The translations under genes were made by a program, and so were the position numbers. 64,000 nt of DNA, from assembly GCF_021166585.1 (NCBI RefSeq), contig NZ_JAJOZE010000002.1:248001-312000 (forward strand), read 5' to 3'. Numbering within the stretch: position 1 is the stretch's first letter; every line of letters begins with the position of its first letter. The notes below the pieces were generated by a model, which ran no database searches, was not told the DNA's origin, and saw only the letters and a program-made list of their open reading frames with translations. Source of the DNA: Metabacillus kandeliae. Its GTDB lineage: Bacteria; Bacillota; Bacilli; Bacillales; Bacillaceae. Below are positions 34,728 through 43,144 of the stretch, one piece after another.

Positions 34728-36094
34728 GCGAAATCCAGATCAAACCGGAAGAACTATTGGCTTTTGCAGAACAGATCGGCAAAGCTCTTACGAAAATGGA
34801 AGAGGCAGAAACCTTAATTCAAACAGCATCAGCTTACAGCAGTACAAAAACGATCGAGAAAGAAAAAACACTGATGCTGAACAGCCTTACTAAGTATAAC
34901 AAGGAGTTGGATAACGCCCACCAGCTCGTTTATTTTGCCCGAGAGGAAATGATGATCACCGACCAAGGCCAGTCAGCCCAAATATTAAGTGCATTCGGAG
35001 CAGCTTACGGCTGGCCAGGCATAAAGGAAGATCTGAAAAAGTGGACAGGCGGAGAAGTCACGGAGGCAGATCAGCTAGTTTTGACCTATCTGCTCCTTCA
35101 GACCAACGTTTTGCAAAATTCGTATGCACTAAGCGGACAGCCCCTAAACACATTGCTTCCAAGTCCAATATCCGAAGAAATGAAGGCCATCTACAAACAG
35201 CTCTTTAAAGGCCCGCTTGCCGCCACAAGAATGAAAATGAATAAAGATATTCAGCAGCGTCGACAGCAGCAAATTGAATGGAATCGCAAACACCTGCACT
35301 TCGAAAATGGGAAACTGGTCAACCCTCTGGGCATCGAGGTCGCGAAAACAGTCAAAGTCATCGACGAATACGGAGAGTACAGCGGCACATACCAAGTTTA
35401 TAAAAATGGACAAATTGCTTACTTGGAAAAGAAAACGTTCGTAAAGTCTATTCCGTCGGACCGCATAGGCGGGGCCAGGGAGGAAGGCGGAGAACTGCTA
35501 TCTGATGCCATGGATTTTGCCCCGCTCCTCTCCAACTTAAAAGGATTCGGAGAAGGGGTTGGAGGAAAAAACCTGATCACTGGAGAAAAACTGAGTGATG
35601 CAGAAAGGGCATTTTCCCTCATGACAGTGTTTGGAGGTCCTATTTTAAAGGGCGGAGGGAAATTTCTTAAGAAGGGTTCAGTGGTTTTTAAGGTTGATAA
35701 GGGGCTTGGGAAGGTTGAGCGGGTAGGGGTAAAGGGTACAGGTAACTTTGTTAATAAAAATTTTGCTTCTAGAGATTTACTAGAGTCTCATTTTGACAAA
35801 CATGCAGTTAAAAACAATGAATTCCATGGTGCTTATAATAATGCAGATGAATATGTTCAAGGTGCTAGGGATGTTATGAGCAGCGGCACAAAAGTGGGAT
35901 ATCAGTATAAAGGTGAGACTCGAATAGGCTATGTGAAGTTTATGGGTAACTCTCGTAAAGGAGAGGCAAAATTTAAATTTGTAGGAACCAATGCCACTGG
36001 TGATATTACAACTTATCATGTAAAACGCGGTGAGGACTTATGGAAATTATTAAATAACAATAAAAGAGATAAAACAATTAATCCTATAGAATAA
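34724..36094 (+). CDS. Polymorphic toxin with pre-toxin region and variable C-terminal domain
   Basis: The protein has 456 residues without a signal peptide. Residues 1-80 are helical and resemble type VII secretion targeting regions. Residues 80-260 form a linker domain. Residues 262-312 (DFAPLLSNLKGFGEGVGGKN, then LITGEKLSDAERAF) are a pre-toxin TG-type segment, a hallmark of polymorphic toxins. Residues 345-445 form the toxin tip, starting LLESHFDKHAVKNNEF and containing several Tyr/His/Lys/Arg residues, with a layout resembling BECR-fold RNases. That last point is inference. Base composition drops sharply in GC from about 35,700 to the end of the next gene, so the tip and the immunity gene look swapped in as a unit. 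Confidence 0.8.
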   Translation: MSEIQIKPEELLAFAEQIGKALTKMEEAETLIQTASAYSSTKTIEKEKTLMLNSLTKYNKELDNAHQLVYFAREEMMITDQGQSAQILSAFGAAYGWPGIKEDLKKWTGGEVTEADQLVLTYLLLQTNVLQNSYALSGQPLNTLLPSPISEEMKAIYKQLFKGPLAATRMKMNKDIQQRRQQQIEWNRKHLHFENGKLVNPLGIEVAKTVKVIDEYGEYSGTYQVYKNGQIAYLEKKTFVKSIPSDRIGGAREEGGELLSDAMDFAPLLSNLKGFGEGVGGKNLITGEKLSDAERAFSLMTVFGGPILKGGGKFLKKGSVVFKVDKGLGKVERVGVKGTGNFVNKNFASRDLLESHFDKHAVKNNEFHGAYNNADEYVQGARDVMSSGTKVGYQYKGETRIGYVKFMGNSRKGEAKFKFVGTNATGDITTYHVKRGEDLWKLLNNNKRDKTINPIE

Positions 36095-36108
36095 GGAGGT
36101 AGCTTTTC

Positions 36109-36492
36109 ATGCAATATACGGCAAAATTAATTGAATTAAACCCTGTAATTGAAGAAGAAGCTGTACTTGAAATTAATGAGCAGAGATTAGTTACTTTCAT
36201 CAATTACTGTCCTTTTGAAATAATTCAAGGAGGTCATTACAAAGTTGAATTGGAATTAGCTATACTTGATGACTTCGTAATTTCTAAGAGTAATTCAGAA
36301 GAAAAAGGTATTGAACAGATAGGAGATAGTTTTTCGTATTTTATTAAAGGTACCTTAAATATTGATAAAGGTACTATAGACGCAGGCATATTATTTGAAA
36401 TAGATAGTGAATTTCTTTTTGACCATGGATATCTTCATGAAGAAAACGTAAGAATCCGGGTGGATAGATTAAGCGTTGATTTTATTGGATGA
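36109..36492 (+). CDS. Candidate immunity protein for the adjacent toxin
   Basis: The protein has 127 residues, acidic, beta-rich, without signal peptide or membrane segment, and of no family I recognise. AAGGAGG lies ten bases before the ATG, and the gene starts 14 bases after the toxin stop. Position, size, acidity and shared AT-rich composition are those expected for a cytoplasmic immunity protein that blocks the C-terminal toxin domain. Function is inferred from context only. A strong terminator follows directly. Confidence 0.7.
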   Translation: MQYTAKLIELNPVIEEEAVLEINEQRLVTFINYCPFEIIQGGHYKVELELAILDDFVISKSNSEEKGIEQIGDSFSYFIKGTLNIDKGTIDAGILFEIDSEFLFDHGYLHEENVRIRVDRLSVDFIG

Positions 36493-36493
36493 T

Positions 36494-36534
36494 AAAGAAC
36501 CTTGATTGGCTATGAGCCTTTCAAGGTTCTTTAA
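36494..36534 (+). terminator. Terminator of the toxin-immunity operon
   Basis: AAAGAACCTTGA and TCAAGGTTCTTT form a perfect 12-bp stem around a 15-base loop, followed by TTTAAATT. It starts at the immunity gene stop codon. Confidence 0.85.
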
Positions 36535-36689
36535 ATTGATGGGGCTACCTAGTGATGATTGCTCATTTTTTTCAGGAGAATAAGGTCAACCCTTGTAATC
36601 TCAAGATGATGTCTTTATATTAGAGGTCTTAAAAGTTGATGGTAGTCCTATACAATTAGGTCACAGCCTCCTTCCCGCTTTATAAATGG

Positions 36690-36735
36690 ACCGGTTCTCT
36701 TGTTTAGGAAGCAGTAGAACCGTCCCCGTGCTTCC
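36690..36735. repeat. REP-like palindrome, copy 4a (left arm lost)
   Basis: CCGGTTCTCTTGTTTAGGAAGC followed by AGAACCGTCCCCGTGCTTCC. The outer left arm is missing. It is in tandem with copy 4b and with the CAGCCTC-containing flank (36664 and 36735), so a segment of about 60-70 bases has been duplicated. Confidence 0.75.
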
Positions 36736-36750
36736 AGCCTCTCTCCCGCT

Positions 36751-36794
36751 GTTCTCTTGTTTAGGAAGCAGCAGAACCGTCCCCTTGCTTCCTA
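36751..36794. repeat. REP-like palindrome, copy 4b, abutting a stop codon
   Basis: GTTCTCTTGTTTAGGAAGC followed by AGAACCGTCCCCTTGCTTCC and then TA. The TAG stop of the leftward GH27-like gene (36794-36792) is the junction of the gene with the repeat. Confidence 0.8.
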
Positions 36795-39200
36795 TTTCAA
36801 TGTTACAGAATCCAACTGAAAGCTCCCGTATATATTTTTTATTGTTATAAGATTCGTTCCTTTTTTCAACTTCACTTTCTCGTTTACTTCTCTCCATTTA
36901 TCATTGGACTTACCCAATGCAATCGGTTTAGAATCGGTCTTTTTCCCGCTTTCAACATCCCTTACAAGAAGATCTGCTGCACTGAGTTCCCCTGCTCCAT
37001 ATTTCAGGTTTAATTGATAGTTTCCTTCTTTTGGAGCATCTATGGCATAGGTTACACTTTGACCAAATTTATTGAGATTGATATATCCGAACCCGTCATA
37101 TCCTTCTGCTGTTTTGGCAAATTGCGCCCCATTCGAATAGGAGGCAACTTCTGCTTCGTATACTTTATTTGATTTTGCAGAGGCAATTTTATAGACAGCA
37201 CTGTCATGCGGAGCAAGAGTTTCATTAAACGCTGACTGGATACCTAAATCCTTATGTTGCCAAATATCACGCACTTCTCCTTTTTCAATTCCAAGTTCCT
37301 CTTTAAAGTTAAAAGTTAGTGTCCTGCTCACATCCTGACGATTGAACAGCCCGACAACCCAGGTTCCGTCCGGAAGCTGCCCTGCCCATCGTTCACTGTC
37401 GCGGCTATCATTGGATTGCTCATATGGGACAGCGCTTTTGAAAATCGGTTTTCCTACCAGACCCTTTTTATTTAATTCAATCAGCTCGGTGTTTTGATAA
37501 TATTTGTAGTTGTTCCCAATCGTATCTGGACGGTCTGCAATGGCGATTGGAGAACCTGCCATCGTGTAAAGGGACATTGTTGTCTTTTTCTCGTTTTCGG
37601 CATAATCCCCTGAATACGTATTAAGCCGGAGGAAATCTCCATCAAGCATTAAATTGGAGCGTCCTGAAATATCGGAAAACCCTGTGAATCCCTGGAACGC
37701 GTTGGCCCATTGTGACCAGCCCGGCTGCCAGCTTTGGCGCCTCCCGCTAATATGATCCCATCCTCCTTCAAATGTGTCTTCATCAATGCGGATCATATCG
37801 CCATATTTTTGTTCCAGATCTCCGTGTTTTAAAAGATTCGGCATGACGAGACTCAGCGTTATATGGTATTTCTTTGCGGCTTCAGACATCCATCTTAAGG
37901 CTGTTTCATAGTCCTTTTCATGTGCCCTGCCAACTGTTCCTAGGTTGGGATCTTTTCCTGTTTCATACCAGGAAAGAAAATCTACCCGGAGAAAATCGGC
38001 CCCTTGATCTGCAAAATATTTTACGTATCCTTTCAAATACTTTTCAGCACCTGGGTGATTGATATTAAGCCAGTATAAAGAGGCCGCATTCGGGCTTCCA
38101 CCGCTGAACCGGTCCCCATCATTCGGGTCGTTTGGATTTCCCTGATCAATCATATCTGCCACATATGTAGGACCGGCTGAATTGTGCTCCGTTCCTTTTA
38201 CCATATATTTGTCTGGATGTTTGACAGCCTCAGGGCTTACCCAAAGCGGATTGTAGTAAATTCCAAATTTCATACCTTTTTTGTGAATGTAGTCGCCCCA
38301 ATACTTCCAAGTGTGGCCTTCCGGATATTTCTGGGATGGGTATTGAAATGGTTCATTGTCATTTGCAGGTTTTTCACCTGTTTTAAAAAGCTCAACATGA
38401 TCGAGTTGGAATGAGCTGTATTGGGCTTTGGCATCCACATTAAATTCGATGGTTAACTGACCGTTTTTTACCTCTGCCTGCATTTCGAAGAGACCGTAAA
38501 CAGGCTTTCCTGATTCATCCGTCAAACCTTTGTTAAGTTCTATGGATTGTTCAGGAGATGCCTCAGCAAAATCTTTCAATTTCATAGTTGCCCTGCTTGT
38601 CCCATTTATGAAATCATTGACATCGCCATTCGGAAATTTAACCCGTGCTCTCACCGTATAATTTCCGTTACTAAGGTCTGTTATTTTTTGAGAAACCTTT
38701 GCTGTATGCGGATCATTTGCAAACACCCACAGCTTGGAGCCCTCATACGCATCATTGGAGTCCACACCGTAAGCGGCATTCGTTTCGATGTTCCATCCAT
38801 TCAGGCCATCTTCGAAATCCCCATTCTGAAGCACCCCTGTAACAGGTTTGGAGCCTAATGGATTAGTCATCCATTTATTATTATGAGTGACCACATAACC
38901 GTTTTTATTTAATAAGGATGCTCCCTCAATCCAGCCGTCCGTACTGATCATGTCATAGCCATATGGCTTGAAATTTTCCGCCATCCAATCAATATCCTTC
39001 TTATATTCGTCTTCATGCATATAAGAATTATTGGTAAACTGATATTCGTAGGTTGAAAAGTACATGGGGCCAGCCCCTTGCCTGGTAAATTCCGAATCCT
39101 GGGCCAAGGCTGTCCCTGCCGGTATTGCGGTAAAAGCCAAAGAGGCAGCAGCTGCAGAAAAACTGATCTTTCTCCATAAACCTTTTGCAGGTTTAATCAT
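36792..39200 (-). CDS. Secreted GH27-like glycoside hydrolase with carbohydrate-binding modules
   Basis: I place the start at the ATG at 39200, seven bases after AAAGGGGG. The 802-residue product has a signal peptide (about 1-34, ending ALAQ). A catalytic barrel like that of GH27 (alpha-galactosidase/isomalto-dextranase family) is interrupted by an inserted beta-sandwich module (about 122-275). The nucleophile candidate is Asp407 in ADFLRVDFLSW, and the acid candidate lies in MIRIDEDTFEGGWDH. A C-terminal CBM35/CBM6-like domain (about 675-802) starts KVYEAEVASYSNGAQF. It should cleave an alpha-linked galactosyl or glucosyl polymer outside the cell. A ROK regulator lies upstream and a perfect cre box is in the promoter region. 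Confidence 0.85.
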   Translation of the reverse strand: MIKPAKGLWRKISFSAAAASLAFTAIPAGTALAQDSEFTRQGAGPMYFSTYEYQFTNNSYMHEDEYKKDIDWMAENFKPYGYDMISTDGWIEGASLLNKNGYVVTHNNKWMTNPLGSKPVTGVLQNGDFEDGLNGWNIETNAAYGVDSNDAYEGSKLWVFANDPHTAKVSQKITDLSNGNYTVRARVKFPNGDVNDFINGTSRATMKLKDFAEASPEQSIELNKGLTDESGKPVYGLFEMQAEVKNGQLTIEFNVDAKAQYSSFQLDHVELFKTGEKPANDNEPFQYPSQKYPEGHTWKYWGDYIHKKGMKFGIYYNPLWVSPEAVKHPDKYMVKGTEHNSAGPTYVADMIDQGNPNDPNDGDRFSGGSPNAASLYWLNINHPGAEKYLKGYVKYFADQGADFLRVDFLSWYETGKDPNLGTVGRAHEKDYETALRWMSEAAKKYHITLSLVMPNLLKHGDLEQKYGDMIRIDEDTFEGGWDHISGRRQSWQPGWSQWANAFQGFTGFSDISGRSNLMLDGDFLRLNTYSGDYAENEKKTTMSLYTMAGSPIAIADRPDTIGNNYKYYQNTELIELNKKGLVGKPIFKSAVPYEQSNDSRDSERWAGQLPDGTWVVGLFNRQDVSRTLTFNFKEELGIEKGEVRDIWQHKDLGIQSAFNETLAPHDSAVYKIASAKSNKVYEAEVASYSNGAQFAKTAEGYDGFGYINLNKFGQSVTYAIDAPKEGNYQLNLKYGAGELSAADLLVRDVESGKKTDSKPIALGKSNDKWREVNEKVKLKKGTNLITIKNIYGSFQLDSVTLK

Positions 39201-39327
39201 TTGATTTCCCCCTTTCATATTTTGGTAAATACATCCCTAAACGATTTGTACCAATGAATAGGTGAACCATTTTTTCCATACAAAGCTTATTATTTACCGG
39301 GGCAAAATCATCGTGATCTAAGAATTA

Positions 39328-39341
39328 TGTCAGCGCTTTCA
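39328..39341 (-). promoter_or_regulatory. cre site (CcpA) upstream of the GH27-like gene
   Basis: On the minus strand TGAAAGCGCTGACA matches the cre consensus TGWAANCGNTNWCA at every position. It lies about 130 bases upstream of the GH27-like start, between it and the ROK gene, and predicts glucose repression of the secreted enzyme. Confidence 0.8.
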
Positions 39342-39356
39342 TTTTCTTGTGCAGCT

Positions 39357-40580
39357 TCACCTCCCTACAGTAACTTGATAGATGGGCAGCTGAAAAATAT
39401 GAGTAAGGACAAGGAGTGATCCTCCGACTAACCAGGCATCATCATTTAACCGGGACTCCACAATTTTTGTAGTATGGCCTACCTTTGAGAAGAAATTATT
39501 TTGGGCAACTTGTCGTACTTTATCCATAAACAAACTGCCGTATTTCATCCCCTCACCAGCTATTACAATTTTTTCAGGATTTAAGGTGTTTATTAAATTA
39601 CGTATCCCATGACCAAGATAAGAAGCCATCTCGTCAACTAACTGCCCGGCTATTTCGTCACCGTTTATTGCTTGTTCAGCCACTTCCTCAAATTTAAAGC
39701 TTTTTAAACCACTATTGGGCTGAAGCAAAAGCAGTTCTTTTCCCTTATTTTCAAAATAAAATTCGGAAGCATACATTTCGAGACATCCCCGTTGCCCGCA
39801 GTGGCAAAGGTAGCCATCAACCGCTATCGTCGTATGGCCGAATTCTCCAGCTCCCCCGATGCTGCCATAATTAATCTTGCCATCTATAACAACAGACAGG
39901 CCAACTCCAGACCCAACAGATACTAAAACAAAATTGCCGCTCTCTTTTCCCTCTCCTTTTGAAATTTCAGCCAGCGCGTACCCATTGATATTCTTGTCTG
40001 CCATAACCGGAATGTTTCGGAACCTTTCTTTCAGCATTTCTGAAATAGGCACATTACTCCAGTCTAATAAGGAGGATCGAATCACCATGCCATTACTGCG
40101 ATTTACAAGTCCTGATGATAATAGGCCGATTCCTTTCAAGTCTGCCAAACTTTTTTCGTTTTTTTCAAAAATGAGTTTTATATTCTTAACCATTTTGCTG
40201 ACAATACTCTCCGGTGAAGCATGTCTTTTAAAAGCTATTTTCATCACATCAATAATCTCTGCATCCATATTTGTCAGTCCAACAAGAAGACGTTCTTCTT
40301 CCACCTTAATGCTGACAATGTAGCCGAAATTTTTATTAAACTCTATTAATCTGGCTCTTCTGCCGCCAGTAGAAGTAGATTCTCCAATTTCAAAAATATA
40401 TCCCTGTTCAGTTAATTCCTCAATAATATAGGTGAGTGTAGACATACCAAGGGCACTTAACTTCGCAATCTCCACCCGGCTGATCGGATGTTTCTCACGT
40501 ATAATTTTTAACACTTTAAACCGATTGATATCTTTTATAAGTTCTTTGCTTCCGTTTCTTATCACATTCATCATTTTCAC
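39357..40580 (-). CDS. ROK family transcriptional regulator (NagC/XylR type)
   Basis: The protein has 407 residues. An N-terminal winged HTH (about 18-80, with ISRVEIAKLSALGMSTLTYI) is followed by a ROK sugar-kinase-like domain (about 90-395) that contains the zinc motif CHCGQRGCLE and the ROK segment GSIGGAGEFGHTTI. Such proteins repress sugar genes and release DNA when a sugar binds. It is upstream of and co-directional with the GH27-like gene, 156 bases away, and is its likely regulator. The start is a GTG with only a weak site; ATG codons two and three codons downstream are alternatives. Confidence 0.88.
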   Translation of the reverse strand: MKMMNVIRNGSKELIKDINRFKVLKIIREKHPISRVEIAKLSALGMSTLTYIIEELTEQGYIFEIGESTSTGGRRARLIEFNKNFGYIVSIKVEEERLLVGLTNMDAEIIDVMKIAFKRHASPESIVSKMVKNIKLIFEKNEKSLADLKGIGLLSSGLVNRSNGMVIRSSLLDWSNVPISEMLKERFRNIPVMADKNINGYALAEISKGEGKESGNFVLVSVGSGVGLSVVIDGKINYGSIGGAGEFGHTTIAVDGYLCHCGQRGCLEMYASEFYFENKGKELLLLQPNSGLKSFKFEEVAEQAINGDEIAGQLVDEMASYLGHGIRNLINTLNPEKIVIAGEGMKYGSLFMDKVRQVAQNNFFSKVGHTTKIVESRLNDDAWLVGGSLLVLTHIFQLPIYQVTVGR

Positions 40581-40673
40581 AGCAACTTTCTTTATTCAAT
40601 GAACGAAGTATGTTTATAGTTTAATGGAAAAACTTCTCAGTTTCAATTTATAATTTTTATAATATTCAAAAAA

Positions 40674-40732
40674 GAAGCACTGGGACGGTTCTCTTGCTTC
40701 CTAAGCGCCAGAACCGTCCCCATGCTTCCTTA
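40674..40732. repeat. REP-like palindrome, copy 5, abutting a stop codon
   Basis: GAAGCACTGGGACGGTTCTC, the internal GCTTCCTAAGCGCC, then AGAACCGTCCCCATGCTTCC. The TAA of the leftward small gene at 40730 is at the element edge. Confidence 0.88.
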
Positions 40733-40921
40733 ATCAACAACCCTTGCCACATCTTGTCCGCAGTTTTTGCATTTCCCTTTTATAACAATGCCGTGATCTC
40801 CATCTTCTATTATGTAATGGACAATAGTGGTCACATCTGAGCAATTTCCGCACCTGACATTGCTGATAATCCGCCTTCTTGCTTCTTTCGAGAGGGTAAG
40901 ATATTTTTCATTTGCCTTCAT
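40730..40921 (-). CDS. Small zinc-ribbon hypothetical protein
   Basis: The protein has 63 residues with two CxxC pairs (CGNC at about 24 and CKNC at about 52) that can form a zinc ribbon. The segment between is strand-rich (TTIVHYIIEDGDHGIVIKGK). GGAGGATGGAGG precedes the ATG. No known function. The gene stands between REP copies 5 and 6, and its stop codon is at the junction with copy 5. Confidence 0.75.
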   Translation of the reverse strand: MKANEKYLTLSKEARRRIISNVRCGNCSDVTTIVHYIIEDGDHGIVIKGKCKNCGQDVARVVD

Positions 40922-40981
40922 TTAAGAACCTCCATCCTCCTCCATTTTTGTACATTTTACTTCTTTATTATTTTTATGAAA

Positions 40982-41043
40982 AGGAAGCGCGGGGACGGTT
41001 CTCATGCTTTTTTGAAGCACCAGAACCGTCCCCATGCTTCCTA
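40982..41043. repeat. REP-like palindrome, copy 6, abutting a stop codon
   Basis: AGGAAGCGCGGGGACGGTTC, the internal GCTTTTTTGAAGC, then AGAACCGTCCCCATGCTTCC. The TAG stop of the leftward gamma-carbonic-anhydrase-like gene (41043-41041) is at the element edge. Confidence 0.9.
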
Positions 41044-41697
41044 ATCAAAAGCCAGCCCGCAAGAACAACGGTTCTCCCCAAACAGCAGATGATATGAAGC
41101 CGGAAACTCCTGATTTACTTTCTGCACTTCCTCCGCAAATTCCCTGCTGTCTGCCGGCACTCTTGGCAGTGCGTTGGCTTTTTGCTGGGTATCGATATTG
41201 GCGCCCGGCGGGACGAAGCGGTTTGGGGCCACTTTGACTCCGTTTGTGACGACAGCATTGTAGGAGATAAAGACTCCTTCTCCTACGATGGCGTTGTAAA
41301 CAATGGATTTAAACCCGATAAATACGTTGTTTCCGATGTAGCATGGTCCATGAATCAGAGCTCCGTGGGCAGCGCTGACTTCTTTGCCGATGTAAATGGA
41401 GTATTTTCTCCCACCGGCTGCAATTTGCTTTTTGAGGATGCCGTGCAAAATTACGCCATCTTGAAGATTGGTATTGGATCCTATATAAAACGGCGTTCCT
41501 TCGTCAGCACGGATGCTGACGTTTGGCGCAACATACACATTCTCCCGTATCGTCACATCCCCGATCACACTGGAAAATTGGCTGATAAACGCTGTTTCAT
41601 CGATATCAGGGTAGATCTGCACCGGATTAAATGTGGTGATGGGATTTGGACTGATGAAGGGTGAAAAACAGCACTTTGATTCCTTTTCTTCATTCAT
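41041..41697 (-). CDS. Gamma-type carbonic anhydrase-like left-handed beta-helix protein
   Basis: The start at the ATG at 41697 is chosen because AGGGG lies nine bases upstream; a longer frame exists. The 218-residue product has the hexapeptide repeats of a left-handed beta-helix (SSVIGDVTIRENVYVAPNVS and following) and the spaced histidines of gamma-class carbonic anhydrases (LHGILKK and AAHGALIHG). The family also contains ferripyochelin-binding and acyltransferase-like proteins, so CO2 hydration is likely but not certain. Two cysteines near the start (KCCF) and two near the end (CSCG) are unusual. It is cytoplasmic and a single gene. Its stop codon abuts REP copy 6. Confidence 0.85.
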   Translation of the reverse strand: MNEEKESKCCFSPFISPNPITTFNPVQIYPDIDETAFISQFSSVIGDVTIRENVYVAPNVSIRADEGTPFYIGSNTNLQDGVILHGILKKQIAAGGRKYSIYIGKEVSAAHGALIHGPCYIGNNVFIGFKSIVYNAIVGEGVFISYNAVVTNGVKVAPNRFVPPGANIDTQQKANALPRVPADSREFAEEVQKVNQEFPASYHLLFGENRCSCGLAFD

Positions 41698-41840
41698 TGG
41701 ATTCGCCCCTAAAAACATGTTTACGGCAGTATATGGGGATGACAACTACTGTGCAACAAAGGGAGCCGGGTCTGTATAAACATCTTCTCCCGTGTTAGAC
41801 TAGGATTCTAAAACAATCCAGGAACGGGAGACAACTAACG

Positions 41841-42320
41841 ATGAATATGGATCATAATGACCGCTTAATACGGCTGCGTTATGCATTAGATTTAAAAAAT
41901 TCCGAGGTAGAAGATATTTTCAGCTATGGCGGCGTTGAGATTTCAAGACCCGATATCAGCAAGCTGCTGACAAAAACGGACGAAGAAGATGATGAAAATT
42001 ACATTCCCTGCAGCTCTCACATGTATCAGTCTTTTCTAAACGGACTTATCGTGTTTAAAAGAGGAAAACAGGAAGGCCAGCCGGATCAACCCCCAATGAC
42101 GCAGGAGCATCCGAACAACATTCTGTTGAAAAAGGTGAAGATCGCTCTCTCACTCACCACAGACGATATCATTGAAGTGCTGGATCTTGCCGGTGTCACC
42201 ATCACAAAGGGTGAACTCGGTGCCCTGCTTCGAAAAGAAGGCCACAAAAATTACAAAGAATGCGGCGATCGATATGCCCGGAACTTCTTAAAAGGATTAG
42301 CAATTAAATATAGAGGATAG
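41841..42320 (+). CDS. DUF1456 (YehS) family protein
   Basis: The protein has 159 residues made of two related halves of about 65 residues. Each begins with LRYALDLKNSEVEDIF or VKIALSLTTDDIIEVL and contains a GGVEIS or AGVTIT turn and a YARNFLKGL-like ending. This is the DUF1456/YehS duplication. Small helical, possibly nucleic-acid-associated protein, function unknown. GGGAG lies ten bases before the ATG. It is followed after 15 bases by the YgjP-type gene, so the two are probably co-transcribed. Confidence 0.88.
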   Translation: MNMDHNDRLIRLRYALDLKNSEVEDIFSYGGVEISRPDISKLLTKTDEEDDENYIPCSSHMYQSFLNGLIVFKRGKQEGQPDQPPMTQEHPNNILLKKVKIALSLTTDDIIEVLDLAGVTITKGELGALLRKEGHKNYKECGDRYARNFLKGLAIKYRG

Positions 42321-42335
42321 GAACGGCGGATTAAC

Positions 42336-43043
42336 ATGATTCATACGTATTCAGGGGAAACCATCAGCTTCGACATTCAATACAAAAAACGTTCAACCAT
42401 AGGCATCTATGTAGATGCCTATGGAAATGTGGAAGTCCAGGTTCCAAAGGGCACTGCGGATGCTGCAGTACTGAAGCTTGTTGAGGAAAAATGGGATCTG
42501 ATTCAGCAGAGAGTAAAAGAAAATAAAGAACGGCTCCTCGGTCCTCAAGTCAAGATGTACGAAGAAGGAGAAAGCTTTCTTTATTTAGGCAAAGCCTATT
42601 CCTTGAAGGTTCGAGAAGACTTGCAGGCTGAGAAGGATTCTGTCTTTTTCGAAGGGGACGAGCTGCACGTCGTTGTCAGGCAGCTGGAGGATGAAAAAAT
42701 CAAAAACGCGCTGAAACGGTTCTATTACCGGCAGTGCAAGGCTTTGGTGGAAAAAAGAATCTCCGCCCATCAAAAGCACTTTAAAACAAAACCGCGCTCC
42801 ATCCGCATTACAGACAGCCGAACAACTTGGGGAACCTGTGACGCACAGCTGCAGCTAACCTTTAACTGGCGGCTCGCCATGGCCCCGCCAAGAGTCATCG
42901 ACTACGTCGTCGTTCACGAAATGTGCCACATGGTCCACCTCAACCACGACCGTTCCTTCTGGCGGCTCGTCGGGAAAATGGTACCTGACTATAAGGACGA
43001 TGAAGCATGGCTGGCGCGGTCTAGCTGGAAGATGACGGTTTAG
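42336..43043 (+). CDS. YgjP/M48-type metal-dependent hydrolase
   Basis: The protein has 235 residues, soluble. The zinc motif HEMCHMVHLNHDRSFW (about residues 193-208) has the HExxH plus third ligand of the YgjP/SprT-like (DUF45) group. Upstream the segment ITDSRTTWGTCDAQLQLTFNW is also typical for this family. It should be an intracellular metallopeptidase-like enzyme; the substrate is not known. It forms an operon with the DUF1456 gene. Its TAG stop (43041-43043) is at the edge of REP copy 7. Confidence 0.88.
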   Translation: MIHTYSGETISFDIQYKKRSTIGIYVDAYGNVEVQVPKGTADAAVLKLVEEKWDLIQQRVKENKERLLGPQVKMYEEGESFLYLGKAYSLKVREDLQAEKDSVFFEGDELHVVVRQLEDEKIKNALKRFYYRQCKALVEKRISAHQKHFKTKPRSIRITDSRTTWGTCDAQLQLTFNWRLAMAPPRVIDYVVVHEMCHMVHLNHDRSFWRLVGKMVPDYKDDEAWLARSSWKMTV

Positions 43044-43099
43044 GAAGCATAGGGACGGTTCTCGTGCTTCCGAAGCAGCAGAACCGTCCCCATGCTTCC
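43042..43099. repeat. REP-like palindrome, copy 7, abutting a stop codon
   Basis: AGGAAGCATAGGGACGGTTC, the internal GCTTCCGAAGC, then AGAACCGTCCCCATGCTTCC. It starts inside the stop codon of the rightward YgjP-type gene and ends next to the dus terminator. Confidence 0.9.
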
Positions 43100-43140
43100 A
43101 AAAAAACAGCACAGCCCGCATTCAATGGCTGTGCTGTTTT
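43100..43140 (-). terminator. Terminator of dus
   Basis: AAACAGCACAGCC and GGCTGTGCTGTTT form a perfect 13-bp stem with a ten-base loop. On the minus strand it is followed by TTTTTT. It can also serve the convergent gene. Confidence 0.9.
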
Positions 43141-43144
43141 ACTA

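Noticed and set aside
36540-36690. Remnant of a second immunity or toxin-tip gene downstream of the immunity gene
   Set aside because: No frame of useful length or recognisable peptide could be found; orphan tips are common at such loci, but nothing here supports one.
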